This document shows positions 6,201-7,953 of a stretch of DNA of 7,953 bases, one piece after another (the first letter of the stretch is position 1; each line of letters begins with the position of its first letter). Source of the stretch: Clostridia bacterium (lineage in GTDB: Bacteria > Bacillota > Clostridia > Christensenellales > Borkfalkiaceae); NCBI GenBank assembly GCA_017620875.1, contig JAGAUH010000221.1, forward strand, positions 1-7,953, given 5' to 3'. The notes under the pieces were generated by a model that saw only the letters and a list, made by a program, of their open reading frames with translations, was not told the origin of the DNA and ran no database searches. A program made the translations under genes and the position numbers.

Positions 6201-7458
6201 TTATAACGCGTTATACACAATACAAAATGCAAAATATAGGTTAAGTGGTGGTACAACTGGAGAAACCGTAAGTAATGCGAATACTACGTTTAAACAATAT
6301 TCTAATACCGTTGGTCATACTGATTTTTATTTTGAAACTACTTTAACTGCAAACGAAACCGTTACGTCAGATTACTGGACAAAACTAGGTATCCTTGTAA
6401 GAAGTACGGAAGATTATAAAGACGAATTATACTTCTATTGGGATTTACCTGGCGCAGTTAACCCAACTTCTGACAAACGTAGGGTTGGTTTGGCTACTTG
6501 TATAGACGGTACGTATCATTGGTGGGAAGGTAGAGATGAGATTGGAATAGAAAATTGGCGTGGTGGAGAAAAACTAGCTTACGTAAGACAAGACGCTTCT
6601 AATAATCCTATTGGTGGAGCAAACAAGTTTAGCGTGTTAAAACGAGGAAATAAATTAGTCTTTATGGTAAACGGAATCCCTTATATAGTAAAAACTGACG
6701 ACATGTTTAAGGGAGAATGTATCGTGGGTATTTTGTCGTTGTCTATAAATTTTACTTTTAGTAACAGTTTTTGTATAGTAAATAGTTCCGAACTAGAACA
6801 AATAGCAAAAGAAAGAATGATTTATAACGACGACGTAGTAATAGATGGAACATTTAACGATTCTGCTTGGCAAAATGCCGGTAAAATTGTAGAAAGAGTT
6901 GCTACTAACGGCGAATATACAAGGTTCCAAGCATTTTTGGGTAGTACTTTCGTTTACGTGAGGGCAGAGTTAGGTACTTTTAACTATCAAAACGGAATAA
7001 GAAACTTTGAAGAACAGTTAGATGGAAATACTATGGTGCCTGTTTTAGACTCCGAAGGGAAAAGAATACCAACAATAGGATACCACTTGTATACTAATAC
7101 TAATATAGAGGTAGTTGCTAGGTTTGAAGTAAACGGACAGTCAACGTCTAATCAAGTTATCGCAAGTTCTATTTTAAATAGTACTAATTGCGCGGATTTT
7201 GCTTTTAAAGTAGAAGAAGGCGTGCAATTAAAAACGGGTACAGGATATAAAATTAGTGTAGAAATGGCTATACCTTATAGTAGTTGGGGTGGAGCAAAGC
7301 AAGGTGTAACGGAATTGATAGTTCAATTTGCCGCAAGACCTGGTTACGATATTAACGGCGAAGAACTTAAAGAAACCGATTATACAAATAGTGAATTGGG
7401 CGGATATTGGTGGACTGACTACGTTAACTACACTATAACTTCGTCTGGTATTAAATAA
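265..7458 (+). CDS. Giant secreted multi-domain LamG/MucBP/CBM9-like surface protein
   Basis: An uninterrupted 2,397-residue frame; the likely full protein starts at 191 (see the signal-peptide entry). By residue from 265: four concanavalin A/LamG-like units (8-945), helical repeats (953-1184), an unnamed surface module (1193-1370), an unassigned beta region (1371-1611), two MucBP-like repeats (1612-1684, 1687-1745), a duplicated beta-sandwich (1746-1994, 1997-2174) and a CBM9-like C-terminus (2186-2397). Families of this kind bind glycans or host and plant polymers outside the cell, so the inferred role is adhesion or polysaccharide capture. I see no glycoside hydrolase catalytic module. The C-terminus (TSSGIK) has no LPXTG, hydrophobic tail, SLH or dockerin, so retention at the surface is unexplained. 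The gene is monocistronic, with its own promoter and terminator. ATG265 lacks a ribosome binding site and is kept only because it is the first in-frame ATG. Confidence is high for the gene, moderate for module names and low for ligand. Confidence 0.88.
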   Translation: MQKSVKAEEIGFSSSVYYQSVKIPNQKIVTFEATVNLVEDSGRQVIASNYSGNNQADQFDFEIHTGGKPRIFYSYWHPGGGASGSIFENPAYQVSEAIFGLNADKTAVDIRGKGDVKVIIVVDLANKNAYCWINGTQIYEEADDASMGLNVNLNTSQVQNTMPFIIGNDYRRSDNLANPNNVIKNVTFFNTDRTSNVTSDSTNFVSSGTGVICAYDLQGKGGAKNIKDLSGNGYDLKLAERVVYEFEESDTANYKFEEADAIKFNTKGQYYKTLAPINSLMNTVEAWITVPEGGCGRGVIWGNFDNTSDFNFETTAEGGVRLWLQHDGVTSDLRFNKDTSLTKQGTYHIALTIDRNSDTVTYYLNGVEKQSIVAGGEGDSNLAGLSNLDFSNELPMAVGSDHRALESQENVRLKVYLHSLAIFSSKRVVYSDVNQVKDDMTSIATTAPGLVALYDFGGKQGNRVIRDLSNNGNHLVLYDMNSSASNITFANEEIYNATNKLTQAQNTFEAWVNVPTTIANATRVGTIVGNYCDINGETPDAVSFEIHKNGNPRIYFRHDGNVSLKDVIFPYDMRTGIDTHVAITVDRANQTATLYINGEIPLDCYNLPLTKGTGSTQNTLASTQICNSYPLAVGNDYRVDKDNSRFKGTIYSVAVYSDVRTQAEVRADLENITVDSSLLLAYDLVGKSGQTPIEDLSNNNNNLVLGNGLHNVWAADNYFMQDKALVTLPRTVEVVVKIPTTSTGRSGMIFANYGQSGVKDCFCIEVHNYGYPRVYIKDNNGKISDITFKTNVATGEWVHLAYVIDGNSAYLYINGVKYAGEVLSRNILNAETSVTGDSTTTNGIGSLATGTNTNIDFTNGLMVGGDLRANNEQYFKGRIRTIVGYSDVRTQEEITTFYNNYTSASRVYNVSNENLMFAYNMHNQMGAEVVQDKTSNDIDLLCATSYGKAVEVKTEVASLTEEVSLSTKTAITTANTNYTALTTAEKKYVTNYTGTKLADRVETLADNESKANAVTSSISALSQDPTLFDENAIINARVAYDNLTTDQKTFVTNLALLESAESNLETNKTTAQVVVDTINLLPSTRGKNDENAIVNAVTLYNGLTNVQKTFVTNYSDLQEAETTLNNNKAVAQVVQDKIDALPTVVSINHQAQITDARLAYDNLTADQKTFVTNLSTLELKEETWASLINTFGMEIGAGFRSYWSTPNCGITFGASVAATGADFSNVYLFIAPYDFVQTVKNSTNNQVITYLNNGDYVNAFDAYLEISNNVAYTLVKPAVIEDNGVTHFRGGIKNIKDNNLSRKMFGIYYFDLGGGKYKYATMSLGETEQARSMAYVASAFYNNGKTHSENDKYMSSFWMEKAVKTAVSKSDKNIDVSTIRYFDSDLGEKNTTIISAQTSGTLFDDVLTLSNVVLNVNGKEVTVNQRLNFAVRYGDDLSSYVTNGGTTASSVYVNTKKSTADNANGYVNGTVYMGTGDTISGANFKLQLAKYDLAKATLTASDTKFTDTISSKNNTLVDSYNSTNVTPSSIVLNVPTGGNILWAKTLNYNDIIAIGSLNYNSTSADARWGYDGENGSLIDAETQITLNLTTTLSGNNFTGSVSGSSTATKNSFGLTVNYTYSDSYDKDDTVAKTAQSNKYYYGQTYNYVETEIDGYTAYLDQNRQTQATTGTISGNVDTIVYYMPNENDITINYSGTTEPSKTVTVKTDYPYRVNTPAILGYVTDTAYVSGTAPAGGKTVTVQYSGVSYASDSGVYFDGFNTIQAKFANIGVGDAEHGGTANGSKASEYIDFYGGYTKTALDSDMLFLFNDYSTTTNYVKADTIYFEFEFKVNQVASTEKWSKLGIVLDSDSLDANARPIKRDMLYIDIGGAYDVDANGNPVSNNATNYRAPTKNVGLFHYYGKKTNEQGNVVNDDSYYEPAELKNLACLPDYTKEFVKLSIYKYNEGGLGIVLFAINDNLVYSYSNADLCCPVFTGIMAYNALYTIQNAKYRLSGGTTGETVSNANTTFKQYSNTVGHTDFYFETTLTANETVTSDYWTKLGILVRSTEDYKDELYFYWDLPGAVNPTSDKRRVGLATCIDGTYHWWEGRDEIGIENWRGGEKLAYVRQDASNNPIGGANKFSVLKRGNKLVFMVNGIPYIVKTDDMFKGECIVGILSLSINFTFSNSFCIVNSSELEQIAKERMIYNDDVVIDGTFNDSAWQNAGKIVERVATNGEYTRFQAFLGSTFVYVRAELGTFNYQNGIRNFEEQLDGNTMVPVLDSEGKRIPTIGYHLYTNTNIEVVARFEVNGQSTSNQVIASSILNSTNCADFAFKVEEGVQLKTGTGYKISVEMAIPYSSWGGAKQGVTELIVQFAARPGYDINGEELKETDYTNSELGGYWWTDYVNYTITSSGIK
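286..3099 (+). repeat. Four tandem LamG/concanavalin A-like units
   Basis: Each unit has a core with 'FEAxVNV/EAWVxVP', a fold strand like 'GxPRIYxxxDG', a strand like 'THVAITVDRxxxTxxxYING', and then 'xAVGxDyR...' closing with 'YSDV'. Cores are roughly at 286-867, 982-1560, 1717-2250 and 2404-2937. YSDVRTQ is identical in cores 3 (2230-2250) and 4 (2917-2937). Each core is followed by 'xLxAYDLxGKxG...IxDLSNNxxxLxL' (892-978, 1609-1704, 2296-2391, 3004-3099), resembling the usual opening strand of LamG-like domains. The last copy (MFAYNMHNQMG) has no core after it. LamG-like jelly rolls commonly bind carbohydrates; no ligand can be read here. The units have diverged, so the duplication is old. 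Confidence 0.75.
3121..3816 (+). repeat. Four short helical repeats (YDNLTxxQKTFVTN type)
   Basis: Repeats of about 60 residues follow the pattern 'VxxxIxxLP...xxxAxIxxARxAYDNLTxDQKTFVTNLxxLExAE'. The conserved segments are YTALTTAEKKYVTNY, YDNLTTDQKTFVTNL, YNGLTNVQKTFVTNY and YDNLTADQKTFVTNL. Similar helical repeats are common as spacers or stalks in surface proteins of Firmicutes. At DNA level 3379-3426 and 3739-3786 are nearly identical, suggesting recent duplication or conversion compared with the flanking LamG units. The likely role is a rigid spacer that projects the N-terminal lectin-like head. Confidence 0.75.
3841..4374 (+). other. Surface-protein module of unknown function (GITFGAS/IAPYDF/FRGGIKNIKD)
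   Basis: Residues 1193-1370 contain the ordered signatures GITFGASV, YLFIAPYDF, YLEI, THFRGGIKNIKDNNLSRKM, ARSMAYVASAFYNN and FWMEKAV. From memory, a module with 'GIRFxA...GxLIxPxDY...FxGxLxNIxxxNxxR...RSxAYV' is recurrent at the ends of Ig-like or repeat-rich secreted proteins of uncultured Clostridia. I know of no assigned function. It follows the helical repeats directly and has no obvious catalytic triad or metal site. Confidence 0.5.
4375..5097 (+). other. Unassigned beta-rich Ser/Thr/Asn region
   Basis: Residues 1371-1611 are rich in Ser, Thr, Asn and Gly with alternating hydrophobic residues, as in secreted beta domains. Visible pieces include VVLNVNGKEVTVNQRLNFAV and ITLNLTTTLSGNNFTGSVSG. 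I cannot assign a family. No cysteines or clear catalytic motif are present. It may be two small beta-sandwich domains leading into the MucBP-like repeats. Confidence 0.4.
5098..5499 (+). repeat. Two MucBP-like repeats
   Basis: Repeat 1 (5098-5316) runs from FGLTVNYTY through YYYGQTYNYVETEIDGYTAY to TISGNVDTIVYYMP. Repeat 2 (5323-5499) runs from NDITINYSG through SKTVTVKTDYPYRVNTPAILGYV to GKTVTVQYSG. The pattern 'hTVxY...G..Y.V..P.I.GY......GT......VTVxY' is characteristic of MucBP and related repeats of Gram-positive surface proteins, which are linked to mucin or glycan attachment. Repeat 1 is longer and more divergent. The assignment is by pattern only. Confidence 0.6.
5500..6786 (+). repeat. 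Duplicated beta-sandwich module
   Basis: Copy A (residues 1746-1994) and copy B (1997-2174) share a common order. Both begin with 'xxYFExxxxxNxxxxxxxWxKLGIxxxS' (IYFEFEFKV...KWSKLGIVLDS and FYFETTLTA...YWTKLGILVRS). Then come a 'DxLYxxx' strand, a 'VGLxxxxxG' strand, an 'ND/NGxxY' strand and a final 'FTGIMAY' or 'IVGILSL' strand. The layout suits a concanavalin A-like sandwich of the kind attached to glycan-active proteins. I cannot name the family. Copy A carries an adjacent Cys pair (NADLCCPVF) that is absent from copy B. Confidence 0.55.
6820..7458 (+). other. C-terminal CBM9-like domain
   Basis: Residues 2186-2397 open with VVIDGTFNDSAWQNA, the 'xIDGxxxDxxW' entry typical of family 9 carbohydrate-binding and DOMON-like domains. 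They continue with FQAFLGSTFVYVRAEL and later KISVEMAIPYSSWG, matching the 'exxIPWxxxG' strand of that fold. Length of about 210 residues fits the family. Aromatic residues near the end (GGYWWTDYVNYTI) could contribute to sugar stacking. In this family the domain binds the ends of soluble polysaccharides; that specificity is not shown here. It is the last domain, with no anchor after it. Confidence 0.6.
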
Positions 7459-7491
7459 AATTAATTTAATTAAAAAACTTTTACCGTTTAT

Positions 7492-7526
7492 TAGCGGAAG
7501 CAAAAATTTGCTTCCGCTATTTTTTT
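7492..7526 (+). terminator. Intrinsic terminator of the giant gene
   Basis: TAGCGGAAGCAAA (7492-7504) and TTTGCTTCCGCTA (7507-7519) form a perfect GC-rich hairpin, followed at once by seven T residues (7520-7526). It begins about 34 bases after the TAA stop. There is no matching T-run for the opposite strand, so it works in the + direction only and isolates the giant gene from the lipoprotein gene. Confidence 0.92.
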
Positions 7527-7767
7527 GATATAAAAATAAAAACTACGCGATAGTGAAATGTACATCCTTAAAGTGTATAACTTTTAGGTTTACGTTATTA
7601 TCGGGTGGTTGTTTAGTCCTTAAAAACAGGTCATTCTGAGTTTGCATTTGCAAACGTGAGAATCTTAATTTATAGCATAAAAGTATAAAATTACTTTTTA
7701 ATTTACTAGGGGTGTGCTTTTTTTATGTTGAAAACACTTTTTTGTATCAAAAATTAAAAAAGACGTA
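7527..7767. other. Intergenic spacer without genes
   Basis: No coding frame of useful length is present. The spacer contains an imperfect inverted repeat at 7566-7588 (CCTTAAAGT/ACTTTTAGG, one mismatch, 5-base loop), the REP-like element at 7630-7666, and a weak 7-bp A-T hairpin at 7679-7698. A T-rich stretch at 7719-7742 contains a 10-codon ATG frame that I do not consider a gene. Confidence 0.6.
7630..7666. repeat. REP-like palindromic element (GTCATTCTGAG...AGAATCTT)
   Basis: The ends GTCATTCTGAG (7630-7640) and TGAGAATCTT (7657-7666) flank a perfect palindromic core, GTTTGC-ATTT-GCAAAC (7640-7655). The outer arms ATTCT (7633-7637) and AGAAT (7659-7663) pair across a small internal loop. 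From memory, 'GTCATTCTGAGC...GAAGAATCT' units are widespread dispersed palindromes in many unrelated bacterial genomes. This copy keeps the ends but has a different core. It sits alone between two transcription units, as expected for a small non-autonomous or REP-type element. Confidence 0.55.
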
Positions 7768-7796
7768 TTGAAATTGTTATCTCTTTGTTATATAAT
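7768..7796 (+). promoter_or_regulatory. Promoter of the lipoprotein gene
   Basis: TTGAAA (7768-7773) and TATAAT (7791-7796) are separated by the optimal 17 bases, a near-consensus sigma-A promoter. Transcription would begin around 7803-7805, giving a leader of about 47 bases. Its AT-rich leader resembles that of the giant gene. Confidence 0.75.
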
Positions 7797-7840
7797 AAAT
7801 ATATAATAAAATATAATGGACACCTTGGTTAAGTAAAAAA

Positions 7841-7845
7841 AGGAG
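7841..7845 (+). promoter_or_regulatory. Ribosome binding site of the lipoprotein gene
   Basis: AGGAG, preceded by an A-run, lies 5 bases before ATG7851. It is strong and supports that start over any alternative. Confidence 0.85.
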
Positions 7846-7850
7846 TTTTT

Positions 7851-7953
7851 ATGAAAAAAATAAAATACTTAGTAGTGGTACTATTAGTTGTTTTAACTAT
7901 GTCGTTAGGAGCGTGTACCGTGTCGAGAAGTGCTTATAGCAGTAATCCTATCA
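7851..7953 (+). CDS. Lipoprotein of unknown function (N-terminus only)
   Basis: The frame opens at ATG7851 and runs off the window after 34 codons. The N-terminus is a textbook lipoprotein signal peptide. It has a positively charged start (MKKIKY), a hydrophobic core (LVVVLLVVLTM) and a lipobox SLGAC with the lipidated cysteine at residue 22. Signal peptidase II would cleave before that cysteine, leaving the protein tethered to the outer face of the membrane. The visible mature part (CTVSRSAYSSNPI) identifies no family. Solute-binding proteins of ABC transporters and many surface enzymes start this way. The gene has its own promoter and follows a strong terminator, so it is not in an operon with the giant gene. 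Confidence 0.85.
   Translation, partial: MKKIKYLVVVLLVVLTMSLGACTVSRSAYSSNPI

Noticed and set aside
7400..7458. Possible C-terminal sorting signal
   Set aside because: There is no LPXTG-like motif, hydrophobic stretch or basic tail; the protein ends in TSSGIK.
7679..7698. AAAAGTA/TACTTTT hairpin as a second terminator
   Set aside because: It has only 7 pairs, mostly A-T, with a short T-run that is part of the stem; too weak next to the real terminator at 7492-7526.
7725..7757. ATG frame of 10 codons in the spacer
   Set aside because: Very short, no ribosome binding site, and preceded by a T-run.

Overview
The window is AT-rich DNA on which everything supportable lies on the + strand. It looks like a low-GC Gram-positive-type bacterium, most plausibly an uncultured gut or rumen Clostridia-like lineage. 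The reasons are near-consensus sigma-A promoters, strong GGAG-type ribosome binding sites, frequent ATA (Ile) and AGG (Arg) codons, a short lipoprotein leader, and surface-protein modules familiar from such genomes. The lineage is inference; no marker gene is present.

Layout: bases 1-190 are a non-coding leader with a promoter (65-94) and a ribosome binding site (179-182) serving an ATG at 191. From there almost the whole window (to 7458) is one giant gene for a secreted, multi-domain, probably glycan-binding protein of about 2,400 residues. Its modules in order are: four concanavalin A/LamG-like units, four short helical repeats carrying the 'YDNLTxxQKTFVTN' motif, a surface-protein module of unknown function ('GITFGAS...IAPYDF...FRGGIKNIKD'), an unassigned Ser/Thr/Asn-rich beta region, two MucBP-like repeats, a duplicated beta-sandwich module, and a C-terminal CBM9-like domain. 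No catalytic domain and no cell-wall or membrane anchor is visible.

The most important anomaly is at the 5' end. The well-placed ribosome binding site and ATG191 lie in a different frame from the giant ORF. One extra base in the A-run at 194-198, or a -1 ribosomal slip at AAA-AAG, joins them and restores a convincing signal peptide. As written, the 265 start has no ribosome binding site and only the tail of the signal peptide.

After the giant gene come a strong intrinsic terminator (7492-7526), about 320 bases of intergenic DNA holding a REP-like palindromic element (7630-7666), a second near-consensus promoter (7768-7796), and the start of a lipoprotein gene (7851 to the window edge). The two genes are separate transcription units. 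Both encode exported proteins with similar promoters and AT-rich leaders, so a shared cell-surface role is possible but unproven.
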